The notes: generated from the sequence alone by a model not told the origin. DNA of 64,000 bases from Oceanicaulis sp. (GCA_040112665.1 CP157796.1:312813-376812); one strand, 5' to 3'; counted from the first letter of the stretch, positions 35,035 to 47,407 are shown. Translations and numbers: made by a program.

Positions 35035-37152
35035 ATGGCCGACACGCCCGCCTCTTCGACCGCTTCGGGTCCGAACTTCGCCGCCTGGGGCAAGCGCCTG
35101 CTGCGCGGCGACGTGGCCATGGGCGTGGGCGTGCTTTTGCTGCTGGTGATGCTGCTGCTGCCGATGCCCAAGGCGCTTCTGGACATCGCGCTGGCGGTCT
35201 CGATCTGTTTTTCGGTGCTGATCCTGATGACGGCGCTCTTCATCAAGAGCCCGCTGGAGTTCACCGCGTTTCCGGCCATCCTGCTGATCGCGACCATGCT
35301 CAGGCTGGGGCTGAACGTCGCCTCGACGCGGCTGATCCTCAGCGAAGGATCGAGCGGCACCGAAGCGGCCGGCGACATCATCGCGGCCTTCGGCTCTTTC
35401 GTGATGCAGGGCAATTTCGTCATCGGGATCATCGTGTTCATCATCCTGGTGATCGTGAACTTCGTCGTGATCACCAAGGGTTCGGGCCGCATCGCAGAGG
35501 TCGCCGCCCGCTTCACCCTGGACGCCATGCCCGGCAAGCAGATGGCGATCGACGCGGACCTGTCCGCGGGCCTGATCACCGAGGAAGAAGCCAAGACCCG
35601 CCGCAAGGAACTCGAGGACCAGTCGAACTTCTTCGGGGCCATGGACGGCGCCAGCAAGTTCGTGCGCGGCGATGCGATGGCGGGGATCCTGATCACCTCG
35701 ATCAACCTGATCGGCGGCATGATCATCGGCGTGGCGCAATCCGGCATGGCCTTCGGGGATGCGGCGAACACCTATTCCACGCTCACGATCGGCGACGGCC
35801 TCGTCAGCCAGATCCCCGCCCTGATCGTGTCGCTGGCTGCGGGCCTTCTGGTCTCGAAGGCCGGTGTCGAGGGCGAAGCGGACAAGGCGGTGTTCGGCCA
35901 GCTCTCGGCCAATCCGGCGGCCATGGCGATGGTGTCGGGCACGGCGGTGGCGGTGGGCTTGCTGCCCGGCATGCCCTTCATCCCGTTCGCGCTCATGGCG
36001 GCGGGATCGGGCGCGATCGCGTTTCTGAGCGCACGCGGCAGGACGCGGGACGCCGAGCAGGTCGCGCGCGAAGCCGTCGAGGCGTCGGAGAGCGAAGCGG
36101 CGAAGGCCGCCGAGGCCGAGCCGCCGATCCAGGACACGCTGCATATCGACGATCTGAAGATCGAGCTGGGCTATGCGCTGCTGCCGCTGATCAACGATGT
36201 CGAAGGCCGCCGCCTGACCGACCAGATCAAGGCGCTCAGGCGCAATCTCGCCCAAGAGACCGGCTTCGTCCTGCCCAGCGTGCGCATCGTCGACAACATG
36301 CAGATGTCCGGCGAGGACTACGCCATCAAGGTCAAGGAGATGGAGGCCGGCCACGGCGTTCTGAAAATGCGCCACCTTCTGGCGATGGACCCCACAGGCG
36401 CGCAGGTCGAACTGCCCGGCCAGCACGTCAAGGAGCCCGCCTTCGGCCTGCCGGCGACCTGGATCGAGGAAAACCTGCGCGAGGAGGCGACCTTCCGCGG
36501 CTACACGCTGGTCGATCCGGCCGCGGTGCTGGTCACCCACCTGACCGAGATCCTGCGCGAGAACATGGCCGAGCTTCTGTCCTACGCGGAGACCGAGAAG
36601 CTGCTCGACGCGCTCAGCAAGGAGCACAAGAAGCTGCTCGACGAGGTGACGCCGGGCCAGATCACGCGGGCGGGCGTGCAGCGAGTGCTGCAGAACCTTC
36701 TGAAGGAGCGCGTCTCGATCCGCGATCTCGCCGCGATCGTGGAGGGTATCGCCGAAGCCTCCGGCGCGACGCAGAATCTCGACGCGATCACCGAGCATGT
36801 CCGCACCCGGCTGGCCCGGCAGATCTGCTTCGCCAATCGCGGACCCGACGGTCTGCTGCCGGTGCTGTCGCTGACCCCTGAATGGGAGCACGCCTTCGCC
36901 GAAGCCCTTGTCGGAGAGGGCGAACGCCGCCAGCTTGCCCTGGCCCCGTCCAAGCTTCGCGACTTCGTGGCGCGCGTGCGCGACGCGTTCGAGCGGGCCG
37001 GGGCGGCGGGCGACGTGCCGGTCCTGCTGACCAGTCCGCAGGTCCGGCCCTATGTGCGCTCACTCGCCGAGCGGTTCCGGCCGCAAACGGTGGTGATGAG
37101 CCAGAACGAGATCCATCCCGGCGCGCGGCTGAAGACCGTGGGCCAGGTCTAG
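35035..37152 (+). CDS. flhA: flagellar type III export gate protein FlhA
   Basis: This 705-residue protein has an N-terminal membrane half with about eight TM segments (from residue 24, MGVGVLLLLVMLLLPMPKALLDIALAVSICFSVLILMTALF) and the FHIPEP signature ARFTLDAMPGKQMAIDADLSAGLI (158-181). A cytoplasmic C-terminal half (about 365-705) forms the nonameric export ring. ATG follows a repeat-containing gap of 167 bp after flbD. Confidence 0.96.
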   Translation: MADTPASSTASGPNFAAWGKRLLRGDVAMGVGVLLLLVMLLLPMPKALLDIALAVSICFSVLILMTALFIKSPLEFTAFPAILLIATMLRLGLNVASTRLILSEGSSGTEAAGDIIAAFGSFVMQGNFVIGIIVFIILVIVNFVVITKGSGRIAEVAARFTLDAMPGKQMAIDADLSAGLITEEEAKTRRKELEDQSNFFGAMDGASKFVRGDAMAGILITSINLIGGMIIGVAQSGMAFGDAANTYSTLTIGDGLVSQIPALIVSLAAGLLVSKAGVEGEADKAVFGQLSANPAAMAMVSGTAVAVGLLPGMPFIPFALMAAGSGAIAFLSARGRTRDAEQVAREAVEASESEAAKAAEAEPPIQDTLHIDDLKIELGYALLPLINDVEGRRLTDQIKALRRNLAQETGFVLPSVRIVDNMQMSGEDYAIKVKEMEAGHGVLKMRHLLAMDPTGAQVELPGQHVKEPAFGLPATWIEENLREEATFRGYTLVDPAAVLVTHLTEILRENMAELLSYAETEKLLDALSKEHKKLLDEVTPGQITRAGVQRVLQNLLKERVSIRDLAAIVEGIAEASGATQNLDAITEHVRTRLARQICFANRGPDGLLPVLSLTPEWEHAFAEALVGEGERRQLALAPSKLRDFVARVRDAFERAGAAGDVPVLLTSPQVRPYVRSLAERFRPQTVVMSQNEIHPGARLKTVGQV

Positions 37153-37162
37153 GGGGCGAGGC

Positions 37163-38146
37163 ATGCGGCTCAGGACCTTCACCGGTCAATCGCTCAGCGA
37201 GGTGATGAGCCGGGTGCGCCGCGAGCTCGGCCCCGACGCGGTCATCGTCACTACCGCCGACGCGCCCGGCGGCGGAGTGGAAGTGCGCGCGGCCGCCGAG
37301 CGCGGCGCAGTGCGCAGCGCGGGGGAAACCGCCGACGTGGCGCTGGCCCGCCGCGACGCGGACCGTCTGAAACAGCGCGGCGACGCCGCCGAAGGGCTCA
37401 ACCGCATCGCCCGCGCCCTGCAATGGCATCAGGTGAGCGAGACCGCCGCCGAAGCCCTGATGGGCGCGGCGATGAAGCTCGAGGACGGCGAGGCGACCGC
37501 CACGCTCGCCCGCGCGCTCGACCATCGCTACGGCGTGCACCCCGCGGAGATCGACCATGACCGGCCGCTGCTGATCGCAGGGCCTCCGGGCGCAGGCAAA
37601 TCCTCCGCGCTGGCCAAGCTCGCCGCGCGTGCGGTGGCTTCGGGCGGCGCGCCGGTGATCATCTCCGCAGATGCGCGCGCAGGCGCGAAGGAACAGATGT
37701 TCGCCTATGCGACCGCACTGGGCTGCCCGTTCGAGGCGGTGGACGGGCCGCGCGAGCTTGAAGCCGTGCTCAATCGCCTGCCCGACGGGCCGGTGCTGAT
37801 CGACAGCCCCGGCGTCAATCCGTTCGAGCTCGACGATCTCGACGACCTGTCCGACCTCGCCGAGGCCGCAGACGCGGAGATCATCGCGGTGATGGAAGCC
37901 GGCATCGCGCCCGGCGACGCGGAAGACGCCGCCGCCCTGTTCGCCGCGATCGGCGCGGGCCGGGTGATCGCCACCAAGATCGACGCCGCGCGCCGTCTGG
38001 GCGCGCTGATCGGGTTCGGGGAAGCGGGCCTGGCTTACGCCCACGTCTCCGCCTCGCCCTATATCGGCGCAGGCCTGGCGCCGGCGACCGCGCTGCGGCT
38101 CGCCCGGGCGCTTCTTGAAGACACCGGCTGGGAGGACGAGGCGTGA
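37163..38146 (+). CDS. flhF: flagellar SRP-type GTPase FlhF
   Basis: This 327-residue protein begins with the FlhF N-terminus MRLRTFTGQSLSEVMSRVRRELGPDAVIVTT. A central N-like helical region and a G domain with P-loop GPPGAGKSSALAKLAARA (about 137-154), DARAGAKEQ and VLIDSPG follow. The P-loop has SS where most SRP GTPases have TT. The protein is shorter than E. coli-type FlhF (about 430), mainly in the linker. FlhF sets the polar site of flagellum assembly with FlhG, whose gene overlaps its stop codon. Confidence 0.88.
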   Translation: MRLRTFTGQSLSEVMSRVRRELGPDAVIVTTADAPGGGVEVRAAAERGAVRSAGETADVALARRDADRLKQRGDAAEGLNRIARALQWHQVSETAAEALMGAAMKLEDGEATATLARALDHRYGVHPAEIDHDRPLLIAGPPGAGKSSALAKLAARAVASGGAPVIISADARAGAKEQMFAYATALGCPFEAVDGPRELEAVLNRLPDGPVLIDSPGVNPFELDDLDDLSDLAEAADAEIIAVMEAGIAPGDAEDAAALFAAIGAGRVIATKIDAARRLGALIGFGEAGLAYAHVSASPYIGAGLAPATALRLARALLEDTGWEDEA

Positions 38147-38961
38147 GCGCGCTCGCACAGGAAGCCGAAGCGGCTCGCTACGCCCCGCGCCGCGCCGGAC
38201 CGGTGATCGCCGTCGCCTCGGGCAAGGGCGGGGTGGGCAAGACCGCCGTCGCCGCAGCCCTGGCCCAGGCCTTCTCCCGGAGGAAGGCGCGCACGCTTCT
38301 GGTGGACGCCGATCTGGGCATGGCCAATGTCGACGTTCAGCTGGGGCTCGACACGCGCGGCGATATCGGCGGCGTGGTCGCGGGCCGCATCACGCTTGAA
38401 GAAGCGGTCAGCGCGGCCTGCGGCGGGGCGGGCAAGCGCGGCGGGTTCGACGTGATCGCCGGGCCCTCGGGCTCTGCGGCGCTGGCCGATCTCGACGTCT
38501 CGGCGGTGGGCCGGCTCGCCGCCGGCATGGCTGCGGCCAGCCTTGATTACGACCGCATGATCGTCGACCTCGCCGCCGGCGCGGAGCGCTCGACCGTCCG
38601 GCTGGCCGCGGCCGCCGACGACGTGGTGATCGTCATCAACGACGAACCCACCGCGCTGACCGACGCCTACGCCTTCGTGAAGACGCTTCGGATGCGCGAC
38701 GAAGGCGCCTCGCCCTTCGTGGTGGTCAACAATGCGCCGGACAAGGACAGCGCCAAGCGCGCCTATGCGATCTTCGCGCGGACCTGTTCGAGCTTTCTGG
38801 GCTTCACCCCGCCGCTCGCCGGGTTCGTGCGCCGCGATCCGCATGTGGGCCTGGCCATCCGGGCGCAGGCGGCGCTAGCGGACCGGTATCCCGACTGCGA
38901 AGCGGCGAAGGATATCGCCCGGCTCGCGCGGGCTCTGGATGAGGGCGTCGAACCGGCGTAG
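38143..38961 (+). CDS. flhG: flagellar-number MinD-like ATPase FlhG (FleN/YlxH)
   Basis: This 272-residue protein starts at GTG (38143), overlapping the flhF TGA by four bases (GTGA), so it is translationally coupled. The deviant Walker A SGKGGVGKTAVAAALA and DADLGMANVDVQLGL (switch I, with NVD) are characteristic. The C-terminal half matches the MinD/ParA group. It limits flagellar number by stimulating the FlhF GTPase. Confidence 0.92.
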   Translation: MSALAQEAEAARYAPRRAGPVIAVASGKGGVGKTAVAAALAQAFSRRKARTLLVDADLGMANVDVQLGLDTRGDIGGVVAGRITLEEAVSAACGGAGKRGGFDVIAGPSGSAALADLDVSAVGRLAAGMAAASLDYDRMIVDLAAGAERSTVRLAAAADDVVIVINDEPTALTDAYAFVKTLRMRDEGASPFVVVNNAPDKDSAKRAYAIFARTCSSFLGFTPPLAGFVRRDPHVGLAIRAQAALADRYPDCEAAKDIARLARALDEGVEPA

Positions 38962-38991
38962 GCTCGTCCGCTTACGGGTCGGGGGGCCTTC

Positions 38992-39321
38992 ATGACGGAC
39001 ACCAACGCCTTCACCCTGGTCGCAGACGGGTTCACCGCCTTCGACGTGCTGTTCACCACCGCGGCGAGCCTGGTCGCGGCGCTATCCATGCGCCGGTGGA
39101 ACCAGCTCATGGGCGCGGCGCTGATCGCCTACGGCGTGGACGTGGCCCTGCGCTTTGCGATGAACTTCATCAGCGCAGGCGACATGCCGGCGAACTTCGC
39201 GCTCGAACTGGCGCTGGCGCGCATGGACATGCACGGCCTGGCCGCCACGCTGCGGCCCTTCATCTATTTCGGCGCGATCGCGTTTCTCTTCGGGCTGAAA
39301 AAGCGCTACTCACCGGGCTGA
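38992..39321 (+). CDS. small three-TM membrane protein of unknown function
   Basis: This 109-residue protein has three hydrophobic segments (about 17-30, 38-58 and 80-100) and a short basic tail (LKKRYSPG). It starts 30 bp after flhG in the same direction and could be the last gene of the flagellar run. No family is recognised. Confidence 0.62.
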   Translation: MTDTNAFTLVADGFTAFDVLFTTAASLVAALSMRRWNQLMGAALIAYGVDVALRFAMNFISAGDMPANFALELALARMDMHGLAATLRPFIYFGAIAFLFGLKKRYSPG

Positions 39322-39389
39322 AGCGGCGCCTCGACACCGCCGCGTTATGCGTTTGAATTATTCAGACGCAGCCCGAGCCCGGACGTCCG

Positions 39390-40571
39390 ATGACCGCCAA
39401 TCCCGAGAATTTCTTCTACCGCGAACGCCGCCTGCCCCCTTACGTCTTCGCCGAAGTGAACCGGCTCAAGCTCGCCTATCGCAAGCAGGGCCGGGACGTC
39501 ATCGATTTCGGCATGGGCAATCCCGACCTGCCCCCGGCCAAACACATCATCGACAAGCTCGCCGAGGTCGCCGCAGATCCGCGCGCGCACCGCTATTCCG
39601 CGAGCCAGGGCGTGGCCGCGCTGAGAAAGGCGCTGACCCGGTATTACGCAAGGCGCTTCAATGTCGAACTGGATGCGGACCGGGAGGTCTGCGTCACGCT
39701 GGGCTCCAAGGAGGGGCTGGCGAATCTGGCTCAGGCGATCACCGCGCCCGGAGACGTGATCCTGGCGCCCGACCCCAGCTACCCGATCCACATGTTCGGC
39801 TTTCTGATCGCCGGCGCGGTGGTGCGTCCCGTGGGCTTCAAGGATCCCGAGGACTTCCTGCGCGAGGCGGCCTACGCCTGCCGGCGGTCCATCCCCAGCC
39901 CCGGCGCGCTGGTGCTGAACTTCCCATCCAACCCGACCGCCCAGGTCGTCGGGCTCGATTTCTACCGCGAGGCGGTCAAGCTCGCCAAAGCCCACGACCT
40001 CGTGCTGATCTCCGACCTCGCCTATTCGGAAATCTATTTCGACGGAAACCCGCCGCCCTCCATCCTCGAGGTCGAGGGCGCGAAGGACGTGGCGGTGGAG
40101 TTCACCTCCATGTCGAAGACCTATTCCATGCCCGGCTGGCGGATCGGGTTCGCGGCCGGATCGAGCCGTCTGGTCGACGCGCTCAAGCGCGTGAAGTCCT
40201 ATCTCGATTACGGCGCCTTCACCCCGGTCCAGATCGCCGCGGTCGCCGCCCTGGACGGCCCGCAGGACCATGTCGAATATGCGCGCAAGACCTACAAGGC
40301 GCGCCGCGACGTGATGATCGAATGCTTCGGCCGGATCGGCTTCGAGGTCCCCTCCCCGCCTGCGACCATGTTCGCCTGGACCCCGATCCCCGAAGGCTAT
40401 CGCGAGCTCGGCTCGGTGGAGTTCTCAAAGCTGCTGCTTGAAAAAACCGGCGTCGCGGTGGCGCCCGGCCTGGGCTTCGGCGAACGCGGCGACGGGCATG
40501 TGAGGCTCGCCATGGTCGAGAACGAACAGCGGATCAGACAGGCGGCGCGGCAGATGAAGGGGTTTTTCTGA
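39390..40571 (+). CDS. alaC: PLP-dependent aminotransferase, AlaC/YfdZ type (glutamate-pyruvate)
   Basis: This 393-residue class I/II aminotransferase closely follows the E. coli AlaC pattern: RLPPYVFAEVNRLKLAYRKQGRDVIDFGMGNPDLPP, TLGSKEGLANLAQA, NFPSNPTAQ, the PLP-lysine motif SMSKTYSMPGWRIGF and AMVENEQRIRQAARQMKGFF. AlaC makes alanine from pyruvate and glutamate. LL-diaminopimelate aminotransferase is a related alternative but fits less well. It is monocistronic, followed by an interspersed repeat. Confidence 0.88.
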   Translation: MTANPENFFYRERRLPPYVFAEVNRLKLAYRKQGRDVIDFGMGNPDLPPAKHIIDKLAEVAADPRAHRYSASQGVAALRKALTRYYARRFNVELDADREVCVTLGSKEGLANLAQAITAPGDVILAPDPSYPIHMFGFLIAGAVVRPVGFKDPEDFLREAAYACRRSIPSPGALVLNFPSNPTAQVVGLDFYREAVKLAKAHDLVLISDLAYSEIYFDGNPPPSILEVEGAKDVAVEFTSMSKTYSMPGWRIGFAAGSSRLVDALKRVKSYLDYGAFTPVQIAAVAALDGPQDHVEYARKTYKARRDVMIECFGRIGFEVPSPPATMFAWTPIPEGYRELGSVEFSKLLLEKTGVAVAPGLGFGERGDGHVRLAMVENEQRIRQAARQMKGFF

Positions 40572-40589
40572 GGGGGGCTTAAGCGCGTT

Positions 40590-40718
40590 GTCTCCCCCCG
40601 TTCACGGGGGGAGCGCCCCGGACTTGTTCCGGGGCGAAGGGGGCTGCGCCAACGTCAGGTCTGCGCCGCCCCCTCCGTCCGCGTCGCGGACACCTCCCCC
40701 CGCAAGCAGGGGAGGACA
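40590..40718. repeat. GC-rich palindromic interspersed repeat (type A)
   Basis: It has the same arrangement as 34888-35008: TCTCCCCCCG hairpin, CCCCGGACTTGTTCCGGGG stem, GAAGGGGGCTGCGCC, then GCCGCCCCCTCCGTCCGC and a CCTCCCCCCGCAAGCAGGGG end. It lies between two convergent genes. Confidence 0.88.
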
Positions 40719-40721
40719 AGG

Positions 40722-42503
40722 CTACTCCGCCGCCATCGCCACGGCTTTCCCAGACCGCACCAGCCGCCCGGGCCTCGCGTCTGTCACCTGATCGTTCTCC
40801 ACCACGACCTCGCCCGAAACAATCGTCGCGCGATAGCCTTCGGCGTCCTGCAGGAGGCGTTGGCCGCCGGCGGGGAGGTCCTGGACCAGGCGCGGGGCGT
40901 GAAGGCGCAGCTTCCGATAGTCGATGACGTTGAGATCGGCCTTGAGGCCCGGCCTGATCCGGCCGCGATCGGGCAGGCCGAGATAATCGGCGATGTCTGC
41001 GGTCAGCATCTGCACGGCGCGTTCGAGCGCGATCTTTTCGCCGCGGGTCCGGTCGCGGGTCCAGTAGCTCAGCAGGTAAGTCGGAAAGCTCGCATCGCAG
41101 ACCGTGCCGACATGCGCGCCGCCGTCGGACAGCCCCATCATGGCGAGCGGATGGTCCATCATCGCCTTGACGTTCTCGTAGCTGAGCTCGGTGTAGTTAT
41201 AGATCGGCAGGTAGATGAGCTCGCGGCCGTCCCGCGCGATCACCGTGTCGTAGAGCTGCTCCCAGACCGACACGCCGCGCGCCCGCGCCTTGGCCGCGAT
41301 GGAGGCCTCGGGCGGCTGCTCGTACTCGGGGTTCTCCGACAGGGTGAAGAGCTTTTCGGCGACGAAATCCATGTTCTCGACCAGCAGATCCGCGATCGGC
41401 GGGATCGAGCTGCCGGGGCCTGCGAGCCTGTCTGATTTCTGGCCCAGCGCCTTGGCCTTGAAGGCCGGCTCGCTCATCACCTTCACCCGCTCGTCGAGCG
41501 GCAGATGGGCGATCTCCTTGTAGGCGGGATAGCCCATGAAGGGGTGGAAGGTGCATTGAAGGCCCAGGAACACGCCGATGGCGCGCGGCGCGACCTGGGC
41601 GCGCACGGTGAAGCCCTCGGCGTCGAGTTTTTCGAGGCCCTTGAGGATCTTCTTCCACTGGTCGGGCGCGAAATCGCGCTGCATCACCGAGATCGAGAAG
41701 GGCCGGCCGCCGGCCGCCTTCACATAGGTCTCGATGACCTCCCACTCCTTGGGGAATTTCTCCGCGTCGCGTTCCAGATCGAAATCTGAGACCGCCTGGA
41801 TCACGCCGTGAGACCGTCCCTTGAAGGCTTCGGCGATGCCGGCGAGCTCTTTCGCGGTGGCTTCGCTGGCGGGCGTCCATTCGCCGTCCGCGGTGCGGTG
41901 AAGATCGCTGCGCCCGGTGGAGAAGCCGATCGCGCCCGCGTCGAGGGCTTCGGAGACCAGATCGCGCATCTTCGCGATCTCCTCGTCGGTGGCCTGTGCA
42001 TCGAAGCTCGCGCGCTCGTCCATCACGTAGACCCTGAGCGGGTCGTGACCGACCATGGCGGCGACGTCCATGGTGCGCGGCGTGCGATCGAGTGCGTCGA
42101 GATAGTCGGGAAAGCTCTCCCAGTCCCAGCTGAGCCCCTCGGCCAGCGCGGTGCCGGGAATGTCCTCCACCCCTTCCATCAGCTTGATCAGCCGCTCATG
42201 GTCGGACTTGCGCACCGGCGCGAACCCGACCCCGCAATTGCCCATCACCGCGGTGGTCACCCCGTGCCGGATCGAAGGCTCCAGCCGATCGTCCCAGCTC
42301 GCCTGACCGTCATAATGGGTGTGCGCGTCCAGAAAGCCCGGCGTGACCAGAAGGCCGGACGCGTCGATCGTGCGGGCCGCCTCGCCGGGCGCATCGCCCA
42401 CCGCGACGATGACGCCGTCGGTGATCGCGACATCGCCGGTGAACGGCGCGCCGCCCGAACCGTCGACGATGGTCCCGCCGGTGATCTTGAGGTCGTAGGT
42501 CAT
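40722..42503 (-). CDS. amidohydrolase, N-acyl-D-amino-acid deacylase (D-aminoacylase) family
   Basis: The ATG at 42503 gives 593 residues; a longer in-frame start would run into a repeat. The amidohydrolase signature [44 protein letters not shown] (about 57-100) supplies the metal HxH. A long internal region and the C-terminal beta-sandwich motif [37 protein letters not shown] are present. The family hydrolyses N-acyl-D-amino acids or related amides using zinc. The exact substrate is unknown. Confidence 0.86.
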   Translation of the reverse strand: MTYDLKITGGTIVDGSGGAPFTGDVAITDGVIVAVGDAPGEAARTIDASGLLVTPGFLDAHTHYDGQASWDDRLEPSIRHGVTTAVMGNCGVGFAPVRKSDHERLIKLMEGVEDIPGTALAEGLSWDWESFPDYLDALDRTPRTMDVAAMVGHDPLRVYVMDERASFDAQATDEEIAKMRDLVSEALDAGAIGFSTGRSDLHRTADGEWTPASEATAKELAGIAEAFKGRSHGVIQAVSDFDLERDAEKFPKEWEVIETYVKAAGGRPFSISVMQRDFAPDQWKKILKGLEKLDAEGFTVRAQVAPRAIGVFLGLQCTFHPFMGYPAYKEIAHLPLDERVKVMSEPAFKAKALGQKSDRLAGPGSSIPPIADLLVENMDFVAEKLFTLSENPEYEQPPEASIAAKARARGVSVWEQLYDTVIARDGRELIYLPIYNYTELSYENVKAMMDHPLAMMGLSDGGAHVGTVCDASFPTYLLSYWTRDRTRGEKIALERAVQMLTADIADYLGLPDRGRIRPGLKADLNVIDYRKLRLHAPRLVQDLPAGGQRLLQDAEGYRATIVSGEVVVENDQVTDARPGRLVRSGKAVAMAAE

Positions 42504-42537
42504 GAGCAACCTTCCTTTCGCACGCTCGGAAGTCTGT

Positions 42538-42684
42538 CTTCCCTCCCCTTGACGGGGAGGGTGTCCGCGAAGCGGACGGGTGGGGTGGGGACGCACGCGC
42601 CTCGGTCCGCCGGTGTCGGCGCAAACCCCCACCCGGCCCGGACCTGCGGTCCGGTCCACCCTCCCCGCAAGGGGGAGGGAAGGC
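42538..42684. repeat. GC-rich palindromic interspersed repeat (type B)
   Basis: The ends are CTTCCCTCCCCTTGACGGGG and, inverted, CCCCGCAAGGGGGAGGGAAG. The inner arms are GGGTGGGGTGGGG and CCCCCACCCGG, with a GTCCGCGAAGCGGAC hairpin. It lies between two minus-strand genes. Confidence 0.88.
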
Positions 42685-42699
42685 GAAAGACCCCGCCGA

Positions 42700-43635
42700 T
42701 CATTCCGCCAGCTCCGGCTTCGCGCCGGACAGGCGGGCGTCGTAAAACCGGAACGCGCCGGCCAGGCCCAGCCCGGCGACGAGGTGCCAGATCGACCACA
42801 TGCCGACGATGGCCGCCGCCCCGCCCAGCCCGTCGAACTGGCTGAGAAGGATCACGAGGCCCAGGCCTGCGTTCTGTATGCCCACCTCGAAGGTGAGCGC
42901 GCGGCGGCGCGGCGCGGAAAAGCCGATGAGCCGGCCCGAGACCGCGCCGACGCCGAACGCCATCGCGTTGTGGATCACCGCGATGGTGAAGACCGTCCCG
43001 GCCGTTGCGGTCAGAAGCGCCCAGTTCGCCCCCAGCCCGCCCAGCACCATGCCGAGAATGCCCAGCAGCGCTGCGGCCATCAGGGCGGGCCGGATGCGCG
43101 CGGCGGTCTTGGGAAAGCGTGCGGCGACCGCCATGCCTGCGACCAGCGGGACCGCGAGCAGGATCATGGTCTGAGCGATGAAGGGAAGCGGGCTGACGTT
43201 TATCTGATCGACAAGCGCGTCGGCGGGCGCGTAGAGACTGGTCCACAGCACGATGGAGACCGGCGTCGCGAGCGCGGCGAGCAGGCTGGAGGTCGCGGTC
43301 AGCGAGACCGACAGCGCGGTGTCCCCGCGCGCGAGATGAGCGAAGAAGTTCGACACGTTCCCGCCCGGGCAGCACGCCACCACGATCATCCCCAGCGCGA
43401 TCGAGGGGACCGGATCGATCACTTGAATGAGCGCGAGCGTGGCGGCGGGCAGCAACACCATCTGGGCTGCGGCGGCCCCGAGAAAGCGCACCGGTTCGGC
43501 CTTCAGGAATGCGAAATCGGACACCCGCAGCGACAGCGCCACGGAGAACATGACCATGGCCAGCACGGCCGGCAGGATCACCGATCCGCCCGGCGCGAGC
43601 TCGATCCGCGCCGCATCGAGCGCGGCTGCGTCCAT
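42700..43635 (-). CDS. bile acid:sodium symporter (BASS) family transporter
   Basis: This 311-residue protein has about nine to ten TM segments. The sodium-site region CCPGGNVSNFFAHLARGDTALSVSLTATSSLLA (about 88-120) and the second repeat EVGIQNAGLGLVILLSQF are the BASS crossover motifs. Substrates of bacterial members range from bile acids to pantoate and other organic anions; this one cannot be assigned. Confidence 0.88.
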   Translation of the reverse strand: MDAAALDAARIELAPGGSVILPAVLAMVMFSVALSLRVSDFAFLKAEPVRFLGAAAAQMVLLPAATLALIQVIDPVPSIALGMIVVACCPGGNVSNFFAHLARGDTALSVSLTATSSLLAALATPVSIVLWTSLYAPADALVDQINVSPLPFIAQTMILLAVPLVAGMAVAARFPKTAARIRPALMAAALLGILGMVLGGLGANWALLTATAGTVFTIAVIHNAMAFGVGAVSGRLIGFSAPRRRALTFEVGIQNAGLGLVILLSQFDGLGGAAAIVGMWSIWHLVAGLGLAGAFRFYDARLSGAKPELAE

Positions 43636-43816
43636 GGTCTCCTCCCTTCGCCGCCGGCGGGCTCATGATCGGCCGCGCAGTTTTCGAACAGCGTTCACCG
43701 CCCAGCATGACCGAGGAGGCGCCGCGCTGTCGAGGGCGGAAGGCCAGCCGCCCCGGCCTTGCGCAGCGCGGCGTTCTCTGGTGCTCTCGGGCGTGATCCC
43801 TCGGGGAGGAGTTATA

Positions 43817-45637
<1,821 letters not shown>

Positions 45638-45745
45638 GCGGAGAGCCGCCGCTCGAACCGCCGCGAGCGCCGGCGCCGCCTGATCCGTGACGACGGGCCG
45701 GGCGACGCCGGGACGCGCGCACAGACGAGACTGAACCGCCCCGCC

Positions 45746-46222
45746 GTGACCTCCCCCGCCCTCGCCCCCGTCCGTCCCGAGCACGCGGACGCCGTCGACG
45801 CCCTGATCCTCCGGTCGAAAGCCTTCTGGGGCTATGACGCGGAGATCATGAACGTGATGGCGCGCGTGCTGCGGCTCGACCGCGAGGCGATGAAAGCCGG
45901 GCGCACGCTGGCGGGCTGGATCGGCGACAGGCCGATCGGGATCTGCCAGATTTCCGAGCCTTATGAGACCGCGCGCGGCCGGGCGATGGAGCTGCAGCTT
46001 CTCTTCATCGGTCCCGAAGCGATCGGCACGGGGCTGGGGCGCACGCTCTACGCATGGGCGATCGATCAGGCGCGGGCGGCGTCCTGCGTCCGGCTCGACA
46101 TCCTGTCCGACCCCAATGCCACGGGATTTTACGCCGCCATGGGCGCGCGTTTCGTCGAGGACCGGGCCTCCAAAACGATCCCTGGCCGCACCCTGCCCTG
46201 GTACGAGCACGATCTTCGCTGA
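45746..46222 (+). CDS. GNAT-family N-acetyltransferase
   Basis: This 158-residue protein uses a GTG start with no clear ribosome site. The GNAT acetyl-CoA loop is ELQLLFIGPEAIGTGLGRTLYAWAIDQAR (RxxGxG-like GPEAIGTGLG), and the C-terminal FYAAMGARFVEDRASKTIPGRTLPWYEHDL follows the family pattern. The substrate is unknown. Confidence 0.85.
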   Translation: MTSPALAPVRPEHADAVDALILRSKAFWGYDAEIMNVMARVLRLDREAMKAGRTLAGWIGDRPIGICQISEPYETARGRAMELQLLFIGPEAIGTGLGRTLYAWAIDQARAASCVRLDILSDPNATGFYAAMGARFVEDRASKTIPGRTLPWYEHDLR

Positions 46223-46318
46223 TCTATCCCCGCCCCGGTCCGGGCGGCCGATGCTGAGGCTTGCGCAGAGGCGATTTTCGCCTCACTCTTGCAACCTCAA
46301 CGTCAATGGAGACGCGCG

Positions 46319-47407
46319 ATGAAACGCCTCATCGTATGCTGCGACGGGACCTGGCAATCGGCCAGGCAACAGAACCTCACCAACATCGCGAAGATCGCCA
46401 TGCACGCCGCCCATGTCGACGAGGCCGGCGACGCGCCGGTGCGTCAGGTCGTCTATTACGACAGCGGGGTCGGCGCGACCTTCGAGGCCGACGACGACAA
46501 TCTGTTCAACGAGCTGGGCGACTGGCTGGAGAAAAATCTCGGCGGCGCCATCGGCGACGGGCTTGAGGAGAAGATCTTCGACGCCTACCGCTTCCTGGCG
46601 TTCAACTACGAGCCCGGCGACGAGATTTTCGTGTTCGGGTTTTCACGCGGCGCGTACACCGCGCGCTCGCTGTGCGGGCTGATCTACGCCTCGGGTCTGG
46701 TGAAGCGCGAGCGCATCGGAATGCTCGGCGAGGCCTACAGCCTCTATCGCGATCCCGATATCGGGCCGGGCGACCCCGAGGCGATCGCCTTCCGCGACGC
46801 GAACGGGCCGCGTGCGCCGATCCGGTATCTGGGGTGCTTCGACACGGTGGGCATGAACGGGGTGCCCGACGTGGTCAGCTGGCTGCCCATCGACCGGCTG
46901 TTCAATCGCGGCCACGGCTTTCACGACACCTTCCTCAATCGCGACATCGTCTCCGCCCGGCACGCCTGCGCGCTCGACGAAACCCGAAAGGCGCTGCCCG
47001 TCACGGTGATGCAGTCCAGCGCGCACTGCCCGCCCGATCAGGTCGAGGAGCGCTGGTTTCCCGGCTGGCACGGCGGGGTGGGCGGCGGTGGCGAGGCCGA
47101 GCGGCCCTTCTCCGACGCCGCGCTGCTGTGGATGGTCGAGGGCGCGGAAAAGGCCGGGATGGTCTTCTCCCGGACCCTGCGCGCCGATCTCCGCCCCGAT
47201 CCGCTCGCGCCGATGGACGAGCCCGACGGCCTCTGGCAGCTGGGGCGCGAGACGCGCAAGGTGGAGACCGGCTATCGCGGCATGGTCCCGCACGACAGCG
47301 CGATCACGCGTCATCGCGGCGTCGAGAGCTGGCGTCCGGAGCTCGTCAGGAAGATGGACCCGGCCTGGTTCAGCGTGACCGGCCGCGGCGATCCCGAACC
47401 GGCCTAG
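46319..47407 (+). CDS. DUF2235 alpha/beta-hydrolase (Tle1-like catalytic domain)
   Basis: The ATG at 46319 gives 362 residues. [13 protein letters not shown] is the DUF2235 start, YYDSGVG and the nucleophile elbow [19 protein letters not shown] (Ser in GFSRG) follow, and [14 protein letters not shown] supplies the acidic region. The fold is shared with type VI phospholipase effectors (Tle1). No VgrG, PAAR, secretion signal or immunity gene is adjacent, so this is probably a housekeeping hydrolase. Its stop codon overlaps that of accA in a CTAG. Confidence 0.87.
   Translation: MKRLIVCCDGTWQSARQQNLTNIAKIAMHAAHVDEAGDAPVRQVVYYDSGVGATFEADDDNLFNELGDWLEKNLGGAIGDGLEEKIFDAYRFLAFNYEPGDEIFVFGFSRGAYTARSLCGLIYASGLVKRERIGMLGEAYSLYRDPDIGPGDPEAIAFRDANGPRAPIRYLGCFDTVGMNGVPDVVSWLPIDRLFNRGHGFHDTFLNRDIVSARHACALDETRKALPVTVMQSSAHCPPDQVEERWFPGWHGGVGGGGEAERPFSDAALLWMVEGAEKAGMVFSRTLRADLRPDPLAPMDEPDGLWQLGRETRKVETGYRGMVPHDSAITRHRGVESWRPELVRKMDPAWFSVTGRGDPEPA

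Noticed and set aside
35028..36881. Over 600-codon plus-strand frame overlapping flhA
   Set aside because: The +1/+2 frame translation is Arg/Gly/His-rich with no domain, while flhA is clear in its own frame.
46319..47407. Type VI secretion phospholipase effector
   Set aside because: The DUF2235 core fits, but there is no VgrG, PAAR, adaptor or immunity gene nearby and no extra C-terminal domain.
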